Source: Sphingobacterium sp. ML3W
GTDB taxonomy: Bacteria; Bacteroidota; Bacteroidia; Sphingobacteriales; Sphingobacteriaceae
Assembly (NCBI RefSeq): GCF_029542085.1
Contig: NZ_CP107036.1
Location: 5,518,001 to 5,582,000, forward strand
Direction of reading: 5' to 3'
DNA: 64,000 nucleotides
Part shown: positions 35,987 to 45,008 of the stretch, in pieces
Layout: each line of letters begins with the position of its first letter
Numbering within the stretch: the first letter of the stretch is position 1
Translations under genes and position numbers: made by a program
The notes under the pieces: generated by a model
What the model was told of the DNA's origin: nothing
Database searches by the model: none
Seen by the model: only the letters and a program-made list of their open reading frames with translations

Positions 35987-36478
35987 TCAATCTACAATCT
36001 GTACAAGGTCAGCACAATTACCACTAAGCATCTGAAAGGTAAAACCAGCATCAAGCTTAATTTCTGCAAATGATGAAGTTCGTAGATATGCCGCTTTACG
36101 CGTTAGAAATTCTACTAAATCGGTCAATGTGGGATTATGTCCAATGAGCAATACATAATCAATATGATCGGGGATACTGTTAATCACAGATAAGAGATGT
36201 TTGTATGTACACTCATAGATAGAATCTTCGATTTGAATGTCGAACGAAGGTTCGCCAAGTATATCGAGAAAAATGCGAGTAGTTTGCAGAGCCCTATTAG
36301 CAGGCGAACTTATAACCATACTTTTGTCGTTCAAGGTCAATGTTGATGCCAGTTTAGCGGCGACTTGTTTAGCGTGCTGTATTCCTTCAGAGGTCAGGGA
36401 GCGATCAAAATCATTGATTCCGGGAATAGTTTCCGCTTTTGCATGTCTTATGATAAAGAGTTTCTTTGTGTTGTCCAT
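35987..36478 (-). CDS. sixA: Histidine phosphatase SixA
   Basis: 163 residues of the phosphoglycerate-mutase-like superfamily. The catalytic RHG-type motif is RHAKAE at about 11-16, with SSPANRALQT and the second His in LIGHNPTL. Small SixA proteins in other bacteria remove phosphate from histidine residues of phosphorelay or PTS proteins. No kinase or HPt gene is next to it here, so its partner is unknown. Divergent from the glycan cluster. Confidence 0.88.
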   Translation of the reverse strand: MDNTKKLFIIRHAKAETIPGINDFDRSLTSEGIQHAKQVAAKLASTLTLNDKSMVISSPANRALQTTRIFLDILGEPSFDIQIEDSIYECTYKHLLSVINSIPDHIDYVLLIGHNPTLTDLVEFLTRKAAYLRTSSFAEIKLDAGFTFQMLSGNCADLVQIVD

Positions 36479-36783
36479 GATTAAAGTTTTTGATTCTTAT
36501 CCTAATTTAACGTTTTAGAGCTTATTTCATTGTGCTTATTACAAACATCTATTTTCGTATTAACATAAATTAAACACATTTTGACTAATCCAAAGTTTTA
36601 TATATACACTTCGTTCCGTGTTATTAAAATTAATTTTGTTATCATGATTTGAATCCATAAGTTTTCTGAAAATTGATTACTTTCGTTCCGCAAAACACAA
36701 CTCGTCGGGTAAATTATGTATAACGTATAAAAAATGCCTATGAAAGTAGCACTCGTTTTGTTTTTGTCGTTTAATTTATATTT
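36479..36783. other. Divergent intergenic region between sixA and the glycan cluster
   Basis: 305 bp, AT-rich and without a gene. It contains one good promoter candidate toward the cluster (36635-36665). Confidence 0.5.
36635..36665 (+). promoter_or_regulatory. Candidate promoter of the envelope-glycan cluster
   Basis: TTTG (36635-36638), 19 nt, then TAAGTTTT (36658-36665), one base from TAnnTTTG. The first start codon of the cluster lies about 118 bp downstream. Confidence 0.5.
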
Positions 36784-38025
36784 ATGATTCGTATTCTATC
36801 AATACTTCTCTTTGGAAGTATTTTTTTAATGGCTTGCCACCATTCAGAGGATTTTTTTGCACAAGAAGTAGAACCTCCCATTTGGACCATCGATCCCATT
36901 GATTCTGTCACTTTTGATAACGATGAAGGGTTGGTCAGTATTCATACCATTGCAAACGCCAATTTTAGGGGCCTTCAAAATTTAACAGATTTTTTAGATA
37001 TATCTGGTTCAAACGCAAGTTATTGCCATCCAGACGTTTTATATTTTCCTAATAAATTCAATGGTTATAAATATTGGATGGTCTTCACTCCTTATTTCGG
37101 AGCAGTGGGGACCAATCAAAATTCAAAGAAATTTGAAAATCCAAGCATTGTTGTATCAAATGATGGCCTTGATTGGATTAATCCTCCGGGATTAACCAAT
37201 CCACTTATTAATGCACCATTTCCAAAGGAAAGCTTTCGTGAAAATAAAATGGACCCAATTCAGGGATTTTGGTCTGATGTGGATTGGATATTCTTGAATG
37301 ATCGATTTTACCTCTATTACAGAGGTAGTTTTATAACAGCACAATCATTAAAAAGCAAATGTGTGCTCACGAATACTAATTTTGATCGGTTGAAACTAGA
37401 TGCACATCGAACTATTGTGCAACAAACTTCAACAGATGGTATAGAATGGTCCAATTTAAACATTGCCTTTACAAGTAATCCACCATTTACTCCAAAGAAT
37501 GACCATGTGCTGTCTCCTTCGTTTATTCATAATGGAAGCCAATTTTTGAGTTATGAAATAGAGTTAAACCTTGGTCGAAGAAATTTTAAAGGGAAAGATC
37601 CTTCGTATGTGTTGCGTAGAACTTCTAATGATGGAATTAATTTTACTGGTTTCAAAGAAAGTAAACTGGTTAATTTTCTCAATAAACCTTGGTTAAGAGA
37701 AAATTTTGCAAATTCCCCTTGGCATATTCAGGCTACTTTTGTTGACGGATATTATTTTCTTTGTATAGCAATCGGTGATGTCAAAAGGTATACCTCCGAG
37801 ATGCTATATATCGCGTACTCCAAAGACGGACTAAATTTCAAAGTATTTCCCAAGCCTCTATTAAAAAATAATGCCTATCGCAGCGCAATTTTTCCAATGG
37901 GAGTTAGCGAATCATTAATTAAAATGGGGGCAATGATCGGTAATAAATCAGGCGAATTCCGTTATCGTGAATTCACATTAAGCAAAGAAAAAATCAAAAA
38001 CTCTTTGGTTGATTGTCCTAATTAA
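36784..38025 (+). CDS. Lipoprotein with beta-propeller-like (GH43/GH32-type) sequence, function unknown
   Basis: 413 residues. The signal peptide ends in a lipobox (FLMACHH, Cys18). The rest has repeated strands with aromatic-Asp-Gly turns characteristic of glycoside-hydrolase-type propellers: CHPDVLYFP, NPSIVVSNDGLDW, WSDVDWIFLNDRFYLYYRG, QTSTDGIEW, LRRTSNDGINF and IAYSKDGLNF. Catalytic residues cannot be assigned. It leads the rightward part of the glycan cluster, 38 bp before the first glycosyltransferase, so a role in trimming, binding or exporting the glycan is plausible but unproven. Confidence 0.7.
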   Translation: MIRILSILLFGSIFLMACHHSEDFFAQEVEPPIWTIDPIDSVTFDNDEGLVSIHTIANANFRGLQNLTDFLDISGSNASYCHPDVLYFPNKFNGYKYWMVFTPYFGAVGTNQNSKKFENPSIVVSNDGLDWINPPGLTNPLINAPFPKESFRENKMDPIQGFWSDVDWIFLNDRFYLYYRGSFITAQSLKSKCVLTNTNFDRLKLDAHRTIVQQTSTDGIEWSNLNIAFTSNPPFTPKNDHVLSPSFIHNGSQFLSYEIELNLGRRNFKGKDPSYVLRRTSNDGINFTGFKESKLVNFLNKPWLRENFANSPWHIQATFVDGYYFLCIAIGDVKRYTSEMLYIAYSKDGLNFKVFPKPLLKNNAYRSAIFPMGVSESLIKMGAMIGNKSGEFRYREFTLSKEKIKNSLVDCPN

Positions 38026-38063
38026 TTACATTTAATAGGTTTTAAATTTATAGATGCAATATA

Positions 38064-39122
38064 ATGGAAGGGAATAGTGATCCTATAGAGCAACAACCTG
38101 ACTTCGCCGTTTCAGTGGTAATACCAGTCTACAATGTTGATAAATTTTTGAAGGAAGCCGTAGAAAGTGTTTTGAATCAAAAGTTGCAAAATTTTGAAAT
38201 CATCTTAGTTAATGATGGCAGTACCGATTCTTCGGCTGATATTTGCCAAAAATATGCATCTTTAGATTCGCGAGTTTTATTCCTGGATCAGAATAATTCA
38301 GGGGTTTCGGTAGCGAGAAATAATGGTTTAGCACACGCTAGGGGTGAGTATATTTATTTTTTGGATTCAGATGATACTATTGCCCCCGATTTTTTATCTA
38401 GCTCTTTTCAAATAGCTATGCGAGAAGGATCTGACATCGTCATTGTTGGTGAACCTTATTGCAAACGAGCTGCAAGATTAACTGCTGTACCCACTTGTGG
38501 TTTATTTATAAAAAGAACATTGCTAGAAACTTATCCTGAAATTCGATTTCCGGAAAACATACAACCTTGTGAGGATGGGCTTTTTTCACATCAACTCTTC
38601 CTTATCACTGGAAAAATTGGGTTTAATCCAAAGGCAGTTTATTTCTATAGAGAACATGAAAACCAAAACCATGTGCGAATCAATCAGGAGACAGCCCGTA
38701 TATTAAAGCAAATACCCCAATGGCTTGACTTGCTAGCTGCTTTTTACAGCCAGCATGATATCTTCCGTTCAAAAGCGCTTAAGCTCGCTTTTTTTATTGA
38801 ACATGAACCTTTCGAACTCCGATATCTAAAAATGTCTTTTGATGAAGATGAGAAATCCAGCTTATTTAAATTATTGCAGGATTTCGTAGTTCAGCATATC
38901 ATTATCCATTTAACAAAAGCGGATAAAAAGCTGTTGACTATTCCTTTCAAATATTTTATAAAGGCCAAAGATCATCAAGATTTTGATCAGTTTTATAAAA
39001 CATATTTGAAGAGAAGACCGAAAAAGTTTAAACGAGCTTTGTTTTGGGTTAAATTTATTCCGATTTCTATAATAAGACGGAAGGTTCGTCAGCAAATCAG
39101 AGATAAATATAGTGATGTATGA
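38064..39122 (+). CDS. GT2-family glycosyltransferase
   Basis: 352 residues with a GT-A domain at the N-terminus: VSVVIPVYNVDKFLKEAVES, NDGSTDSSADIC, ARNNGLAHARGEYIYFLDSDD with the DxD-type metal site. The C-terminal third is basic and may be an acceptor or membrane-contact region. It should add one sugar to the cluster's glycan. Its stop overlaps the next start in an ATGA junction. Confidence 0.92.
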   Translation: MEGNSDPIEQQPDFAVSVVIPVYNVDKFLKEAVESVLNQKLQNFEIILVNDGSTDSSADICQKYASLDSRVLFLDQNNSGVSVARNNGLAHARGEYIYFLDSDDTIAPDFLSSSFQIAMREGSDIVIVGEPYCKRAARLTAVPTCGLFIKRTLLETYPEIRFPENIQPCEDGLFSHQLFLITGKIGFNPKAVYFYREHENQNHVRINQETARILKQIPQWLDLLAAFYSQHDIFRSKALKLAFFIEHEPFELRYLKMSFDEDEKSSLFKLLQDFVVQHIIIHLTKADKKLLTIPFKYFIKAKDHQDFDQFYKTYLKRRPKKFKRALFWVKFIPISIIRRKVRQQIRDKYSDV

Positions 39123-40372
39123 AGATTCTTTTAGTGCAGCATTTGTGTTTTCTAAATGGTATAGGTGGAACAGAGAAGATCTGTTCAACACTAGCAAATA
39201 TATTCAATGAGCATGGACATGAAGTTGAAATTGCAACAAACGAAAATGTTGTGGGGATGCCCGTATTTCCATTGAGCGAAGGCATCAAGGTAACTAATAT
39301 TTTTGATCCGGCTGTCGAACAGAAAAAAGAGTTCCCTATTTATAACTATCGGGGTAAAAATCCGTTTCTATGGTTAAAGTTCAAAGCAAAGAAAAAATAT
39401 CACAAATGGTATAATTGGCGGTTAAAATACACGTTGGGTGGAGAAGCTAAGTTGTATCAATACAATTTGCGAAAACGATCTATTGCTTGGAATAAATATA
39501 TTGATCAGCTAAAACCTGATCTAATTGTTACGATGTCTATAAGTTCATTGTTAGAGATTACATTCGGGAACAGTTTGCCGATGCCAATTATTAATTCGGT
39601 AAATGGTAGGCCGGATTATGATTATTCTAATATTTGGGGAGGTAGGAAACCTTACATGGTCGATCTGTTGACACACAGCTACCGATACTTAGATGGAATA
39701 CAGATTTTATTTGACAGCTATCGTCGATTTTTGCCTTCTGATTTTTCAGGTGAATGTCGGGTTATAGCGAATCCTATAGAACTTGGAGATTGTACTAAGT
39801 TGGCTGAGCATAGTTCAACCAAGGAAAGATACAAGATTATTCATGTAGGACGACTGGATACAGCGTGTAAACAGCAGCATTTGGCAATTGAGCTTTTCAA
39901 TAAATTAGCTAAAAAGTATACCCAATGGGATTTGGAGTTTTGGGGGACAGGAGCGGATTTCAATCGGTTGAATGAGCAAATCCTTGACTTGGATTTATCG
40001 GATCGTATTTTTCTTCGAGGATTTACGGAAGATCCAATAGGAAAAATGAAAGATGCGGATATATTTATCTTTCCCAGTCAATATGAAGGTTTTAGTCTGG
40101 CGTTAGGGGAAGCTATGGGTGTTGGGTTGCCAAGCATTGGATTTTCGGCTTGTTCTGGAGTAAACGAAATGATCAAGCAGAATAAAACCGGATTTCTAGC
40201 ACTAAATAAAGAAGAGATGTTGATCTACCTTGAAAAATTAATTCAAGATTCATCTTTGCGACAGCAAATGGGGATAAAGGCACATTTGAGTATGAAGGAT
40301 TATAATCTTGACCAAATGGTAAAAGGCTGGATGAAATTGATAGATACTGTAATTACAAAAAAAGGAATCTAA
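39119..40372 (+). CDS. GT4-family glycosyltransferase
   Basis: 417 residues, GT-B fold. The N-terminal domain begins MKILLVQHLCFLNGIGGTEK with the glycine-rich loop, and the C-terminal domain has IIHVGRLDTACKQQHLAIEL, FIFPSQYEGFSLALGEAMGV and GVNEMI. This resembles the GalNAc-type (CapM/PglH-like) retaining transferases. The start overlaps the upstream stop and the stop overlaps the downstream start by one base, so translation is coupled. Confidence 0.92.
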   Translation: MKILLVQHLCFLNGIGGTEKICSTLANIFNEHGHEVEIATNENVVGMPVFPLSEGIKVTNIFDPAVEQKKEFPIYNYRGKNPFLWLKFKAKKKYHKWYNWRLKYTLGGEAKLYQYNLRKRSIAWNKYIDQLKPDLIVTMSISSLLEITFGNSLPMPIINSVNGRPDYDYSNIWGGRKPYMVDLLTHSYRYLDGIQILFDSYRRFLPSDFSGECRVIANPIELGDCTKLAEHSSTKERYKIIHVGRLDTACKQQHLAIELFNKLAKKYTQWDLEFWGTGADFNRLNEQILDLDLSDRIFLRGFTEDPIGKMKDADIFIFPSQYEGFSLALGEAMGVGLPSIGFSACSGVNEMIKQNKTGFLALNKEEMLIYLEKLIQDSSLRQQMGIKAHLSMKDYNLDQMVKGWMKLIDTVITKKGI

Positions 40373-41544
40373 TGGGTGACAATAGGAAAAAGCGAATACT
40401 TTATTTCATGCCGGATAATCCGTTCTCGAATCAAGCGGGTAATTTGACTCGTACCAAACAACTATTGAAATACTTTGAACAACATGAAACAGTACTAGAA
40501 ATTGATTTCTTATCCTGTCTTTATTGGAACAAATCCTCAGTAGAGCTTTTCAAGAATACTTACCCCAACGTAAATTTAAATATCGTCGATATCTATTCTA
40601 ATAAGAGTAATCGTTTAAAGTATTTAGTTGAAGATAAAATTCCTAGATTAATCTATAAAGCTATCTACAAACCGAAAATAAGTTTATTGACTCCGATTAT
40701 TATCAAACGGATAAAATCTTTGCTGCAAGGCAAGTCATATGATATTATAGTCATTAGTTATTCAACATGGGGTGCATTGGCTGCTCAACTGAGTCAATTT
40801 AATGCATACACTATTATTGATACGCATGATTTTATGACGTTGCAACGGATGAGGGAGAAAACAAACTTTGATATTGGGGCAGCTTTTAAGGAAGAGATGG
40901 CAATACTCTCTTTATATAACGAAATTTGGACATATTCGATTGAGGAACGCTATATATACGAGCAGTTTTTAAAAAAGAAAGTTACTTTGCTGCCTGTCTC
41001 CGTACCGGATCCTAAGTCGGTATATAACCATGAAAAAAGCATAGATATATTATACGTAGCTAGTGATAATATACATAATATAGAAAGCATGATGTGGTTT
41101 ATTGATAGCGTTTTGCCATTTTTACCACTTTATAAAATACATGTTGTAGGGAAAATATGTACGCGTATTCCCGATCACCCCCAATTAACAAAAGTTGGAA
41201 TAGTCGACGATCTTGAGGTGTATTATGCGGGTGCAAAAATTACGATTTGTCCAATGTTGAGCGGTACTGGGATTAAAATTAAGGTTTTAGAATCTTTGTG
41301 TCATGGTCTTCCTGTTGTGACGACACAGCGAGGGATCGATGGTCTTGTCAATAAAATAAATAATGGATGTGTTGTGGCTAACGACGAAATACATTTTGCT
41401 CATGCGATTATAGATCTCTTGGAAGACAATGTTTTCTATAAAAGGCAGAGCGAATATGCGAGGGTGTTTTATAAGTCTTTTTATGCGTGCGAATATGAAA
41501 CAAGAATTTTGGATAGGGTCTTCTTAGATGCAAAAAGCATCTAA
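40372..41544 (+). CDS. Glycosyltransferase, GT-B fold (GT4-like)
   Basis: 390 residues. The N-terminal half shows MPDNPFSNQAGNLTRTKQLL and IIDTHDFMTLQ, the C-terminal half IHVVGKI, CPMLSGTGIKIKVLESLCHG and VVTTQRGIDGL, the donor-binding region of GT4-type enzymes that act in capsule or LPS assembly. Start and upstream stop share one base. Confidence 0.88.
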   Translation: MGDNRKKRILYFMPDNPFSNQAGNLTRTKQLLKYFEQHETVLEIDFLSCLYWNKSSVELFKNTYPNVNLNIVDIYSNKSNRLKYLVEDKIPRLIYKAIYKPKISLLTPIIIKRIKSLLQGKSYDIIVISYSTWGALAAQLSQFNAYTIIDTHDFMTLQRMREKTNFDIGAAFKEEMAILSLYNEIWTYSIEERYIYEQFLKKKVTLLPVSVPDPKSVYNHEKSIDILYVASDNIHNIESMMWFIDSVLPFLPLYKIHVVGKICTRIPDHPQLTKVGIVDDLEVYYAGAKITICPMLSGTGIKIKVLESLCHGLPVVTTQRGIDGLVNKINNGCVVANDEIHFAHAIIDLLEDNVFYKRQSEYARVFYKSFYACEYETRILDRVFLDAKSI

Positions 41545-41603
41545 CCTTTAAACCCCAAGTTAGGAAATCTAAATGTATATTTGTATAAAAAAATAGGGTA
41601 ATA

Positions 41604-42416
41604 TTGAAAGTCTCTTTACTGATAACGACCTATAATCGACCGGATGCGTTAGAAATGGTCTTGAATTCTATAGAACATCAGGTTCAGAAACCAGATCAGG
41701 TCGTTGTGGCTGATGATGGATCAGATGATAGAACCGCGTCCGTTATTCAGAAATTTCAACGTAAATGGCAAATTCCTTTGTTACATTCCTGGCATGAAGA
41801 TCAAGGATTTAGATTGGCGGAAAGCAGAAACAAAGGCCTTGCATTGATCGATACCGAATATGTAATCATGATTGATGGTGATATGATTTTGGACGAATAT
41901 TTTGTAAAAGATCATGTTGTCAACGCAACAGAAGGCTTCTTTCTTCAAGGGGGACGATGTTTGTTGACAGCTGATTTTACACAACAAATACTGAGAAGTC
42001 CCCAAATCTATCCAAATTTCAATTATATGAAAAGAGGAGTTGAAAGCCGATTTGAGAAACGTATAACGGCATTTCGCGCTCCTTGGTTGACAAAGTTGTT
42101 GCGTAAGGAAATCAGATATAGCCATAAGGCGATTAGAGGATGTAATATGTCCTTTTTTATGGATGATATTAAAGCTGTCAATGGATTTAATAATGATATG
42201 GTAGGTTGGGGAAGAGAAGATAGTGAATTTGTTGAACGTTTGTTCAATAGTGGGATAAAAAGATATAATATCAAATTTTCAGCACTTGGATACCATCTTT
42301 ATCATGTAGAATCCTCGCGGGAATCGCTCCCCGAAAATGATCGCATTCTCAGGGATGCTATTGATAATAAACTACAGCACTGTTCAAACGGCCTCAATAA
42401 ATTCTTAAAACAATAA
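41604..42416 (+). CDS. GT2-family glycosyltransferase with Glyco_transf_7C domain (TTG start)
   Basis: 270 residues. The frame starts at TTG 41604-41606 (encoding MKVSLLITTYNRPDALE), with AGGG 8 bp upstream; no ATG is available that keeps the first beta strand. GT-A features are VVADDGSDDRT and MIDGDMIL. The C-terminal part has GCNMSFFMDDIKAVNGF and GWGREDSEFVERL, the galactosyltransferase-type 7C domain. It is paralogous to the enzyme at 44191-44997 on the other strand. Confidence 0.88.
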   Translation: MKVSLLITTYNRPDALEMVLNSIEHQVQKPDQVVVADDGSDDRTASVIQKFQRKWQIPLLHSWHEDQGFRLAESRNKGLALIDTEYVIMIDGDMILDEYFVKDHVVNATEGFFLQGGRCLLTADFTQQILRSPQIYPNFNYMKRGVESRFEKRITAFRAPWLTKLLRKEIRYSHKAIRGCNMSFFMDDIKAVNGFNNDMVGWGREDSEFVERLFNSGIKRYNIKFSALGYHLYHVESSRESLPENDRILRDAIDNKLQHCSNGLNKFLKQ

Positions 42417-42418
42417 AT

Positions 42419-43081
42419 ATGTCGATTCCTAAGGTAATTTATCAAACGTTTAAAACGAAGCAGATACCTCTTTTAACGCGCTTTTATATTTGGATGTACC
42501 TGCAGAAAAATAAGGACTGGAAAAGGGTGTTTTATGACGATGAGCAAATTGATACCTTTTTTAAGACTAACTTCGATAGTCGTACCTATAATGCATATAC
42601 TCGCTTGCAAATTGGCGCGGCTAAAGCTGATTTTTTCCGCTATGCGGTGCTCTATATTCATGGTGGCGTTTATTTGGATATGGATAGCGACATTTTAGTG
42701 TCATTGGACAAACATATTCGTGAGGAAGATGTCGCCTTTATTGCACGGGAAAAGAATCATCCAGATCTTTTTGCACAATGGGGATTGATTTACGCAAAAG
42801 GCCACCCTTTTTTAAAGCGAACAATTGCTTATATTGTCGAAAATATCGAAGGAAATAAGTATCCAAATGATGTGCACAAAATGACAGGGCCCACCGTATA
42901 CACAAAGGCCATTGAAGATGAGATAAACGAAAACCCTGAGGTTGGGTATCGATTAGCAGATTTTGATTACAAAGGAATTCTTCAATTTAAATATAAGTTG
43001 GGTAAAATACTACTTTATAAAGACAGGGCAAATCACTGGAAAAAACTGCAGCAACGTATTACAGTATTGAAACCAGAATAG
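42419..43081 (+). CDS. GT32-family (OCH1-like) glycosyltransferase
   Basis: 220 residues. It begins with IPKVIYQTFKT, the usual GT32 opening (IPKxIHQ), and contains the DxD motif in YIHGGVYLDMDSDILV, followed by MTGPTVYT. GT32 enzymes transfer mannose, galactose or glucose derivatives in capsule and LPS synthesis. It starts 2 bp after the preceding gene and its stop directly abuts the stop of the convergent gene. Confidence 0.9.
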   Translation: MSIPKVIYQTFKTKQIPLLTRFYIWMYLQKNKDWKRVFYDDEQIDTFFKTNFDSRTYNAYTRLQIGAAKADFFRYAVLYIHGGVYLDMDSDILVSLDKHIREEDVAFIAREKNHPDLFAQWGLIYAKGHPFLKRTIAYIVENIEGNKYPNDVHKMTGPTVYTKAIEDEINENPEVGYRLADFDYKGILQFKYKLGKILLYKDRANHWKKLQQRITVLKPE

Positions 43082-44194
43082 CTAGAGCAAGTTTTTGTAG
43101 CACTGGATAAGTTGATTTGCTATATGGTCTTCATCAAATCGTCTTACATATTGTAGCCCTTTACTGATCATTTCTTTGCGAGTTGAATCAGATGAAAGTA
43201 TCGATTCAATCGTAAATTGTATAGCGCCAATATCTTCTGGATTAATATAACAAGATGATGGTCCACCAGCTTCTGGGAAGACTCCCGAGTTGGAGGTAAT
43301 TACTGGTAAACCAGAATATAATGCTTCAATTATAGGGATACCAAATCCTTCAAATTTTGACGGATAGATGAATAAATCGGCCATGGTATAGATAGTCGCT
43401 AACTCGTCCATACTAAGTCCTTCCATAAATAGAACCCGATTTGTCATGCCTTTTTTTTCAATGAACTCTATTATTTCTTTCGCATAATTGGTTTTCCGTC
43501 CAATTATTATTAACGAAATATCCAATTGCTCAATTGCTTTAACAATTTGAAACGCGTTCTTTCGAGGTTCAATCGTTCCTACATTTAATATGAAGTTATC
43601 GGGAAGATTGTATTTCGCTCGTATTGTATCTTGCTGTTCTTTCGTTTTTTGCGTTTTAAATGCCGGATGACATGTTTGATATATAACCTCAACTTTATCT
43701 TCAGATATTTGATAGGTATTCAATAGGTCAGATTTAGTCTGTTGGCTGATGGCAATAATCTTATCCGAATGAAAAACAGCATGTTTCGCTTTTTGATTAT
43801 ATATATATCGGTCAATAGGCTTATACAGCTCTGGAAATCGAATAAAGATCAGATCATGAATTGTCGTAACTGATTTAATACTAGTTTTATGGAGATTAAT
43901 TGGAATTTCACCGGAAAGACCATGATAAATATCGATCTTGTCGTGCAATAGATCTTTGATTATTCTACTATTTCTCCATAAACTAGGAAGAGTTTTATTT
44001 ATAAAACCATGGGGTAGCCTAGTGTTTTTTTGCAAATTTTCGGAATCGAAATTGGCTCCTTCTATTTTTGTGGTATACTTTATATAGTTGTTTTCGGGAT
44101 AATAGGTCTCCAATATCCGTATAAGATCACGACTATAGTTACCTAGGCCCGTTTTATTTAAGAAATAGCGTTTAGCATCGTATGCTATATTCAT
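43082..44194 (-). CDS. GT4-family glycosyltransferase
   Basis: 370 residues of a mannosyltransferase-like GT4: MNIAYDAKRYFLNKTGLGNYSRDL at the N-terminus (glycine loop), IYHGLSGEIP, VTTIHDLIFIRFPELY, then FILNVGTIEPRKN, FIYPSKFEGFGIPIIEAL and VITSNSGVFPE. It is last in the leftward block and overlaps the preceding gene by 4 bp. Confidence 0.93.
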   Translation of the reverse strand: MNIAYDAKRYFLNKTGLGNYSRDLIRILETYYPENNYIKYTTKIEGANFDSENLQKNTRLPHGFINKTLPSLWRNSRIIKDLLHDKIDIYHGLSGEIPINLHKTSIKSVTTIHDLIFIRFPELYKPIDRYIYNQKAKHAVFHSDKIIAISQQTKSDLLNTYQISEDKVEVIYQTCHPAFKTQKTKEQQDTIRAKYNLPDNFILNVGTIEPRKNAFQIVKAIEQLDISLIIIGRKTNYAKEIIEFIEKKGMTNRVLFMEGLSMDELATIYTMADLFIYPSKFEGFGIPIIEALYSGLPVITSNSGVFPEAGGPSSCYINPEDIGAIQFTIESILSSDSTRKEMISKGLQYVRRFDEDHIANQLIQCYKNLL

Positions 44195-44997
44195 TTATTC
44201 AAGTATTTATCAAGACCGTTTTTTATTCTGAAATCCTCTGACGCAACAGTATTTTCTAAAATAGTCTGATTGATGCTCTTTCTTTCCATGGAAGATACCT
44301 TATGCCATAAATGATAGGTTACTCCACTAAATTTCATAAAGAGTTTTTTTTCACCAATTTTCAATAATCGTACAACCAACTCGGAATCTTCGTGTCCCCA
44401 CTCATACATATCCTCGTTAAAACCATTCACTTTGATCAATGAACTCATCCAAAATGCCATATTGCATCCTTTTGAATAAAACCTATGTTTTCCTTTGGTT
44501 TTGTATCTGGGAGCAAAGATAGGTGTTAGAAAGGGAATTCTTGCAGCATTCATTTTATAAGGAGAGTTTTTTCGAAGTAAATTGTAGTCAATGGGCCTTT
44601 TACTTTTCAAAAAATCTATTGTGAACTCTTTGGTAAGCGATGCTCTACTTCCCGTAATGACGTGGTGTGGTTTACTAATTTTTATATGATCTGCAATAAA
44701 CTGAGGAGACATGATGATATCTCCATCAATTTGGATAATATATTCGCTCTTACATAATGCTAATGCTTTATTCAATATTTTTGTCTTTTGAAAACCATTG
44801 TCTTCTTGCCATGCATGTTTTATTGGAATATTGGTTTTAAGGCGGAATGCATCAATGACCTGTTTGGTGCTGTCACCCGAACCATCATCCGCAATTAGAA
44901 TCTCATCTGGTTTCCGTATTTGTAACAATACACTTTCAAGCACACGTTGTAAGGCTTCTGGCCAGTTATAAGTTGAAATTAGTAAAGCTATAGTCAT
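44191..44997 (-). CDS. GT2-family glycosyltransferase with Glyco_transf_7C domain
   Basis: 268 residues, a clear paralogue of the enzyme at 41604-42416: IALLISTYNWPEAL, IADDGSGDST, QIDGDIIM, GCNMAFWMSSLIKVNGF and EWGHEDSELVVRL. Both lack membrane helices. The pair probably adds related sugars to the same glycan. Start of the following gene overlaps its stop by 4 bp. Confidence 0.9.
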   Translation of the reverse strand: MTIALLISTYNWPEALQRVLESVLLQIRKPDEILIADDGSGDSTKQVIDAFRLKTNIPIKHAWQEDNGFQKTKILNKALALCKSEYIIQIDGDIIMSPQFIADHIKISKPHHVITGSRASLTKEFTIDFLKSKRPIDYNLLRKNSPYKMNAARIPFLTPIFAPRYKTKGKHRFYSKGCNMAFWMSSLIKVNGFNEDMYEWGHEDSELVVRLLKIGEKKLFMKFSGVTYHLWHKVSSMERKSINQTILENTVASEDFRIKNGLDKYLNK

Positions 44998-45008
44998 TCA
45001 GGTAGTCA

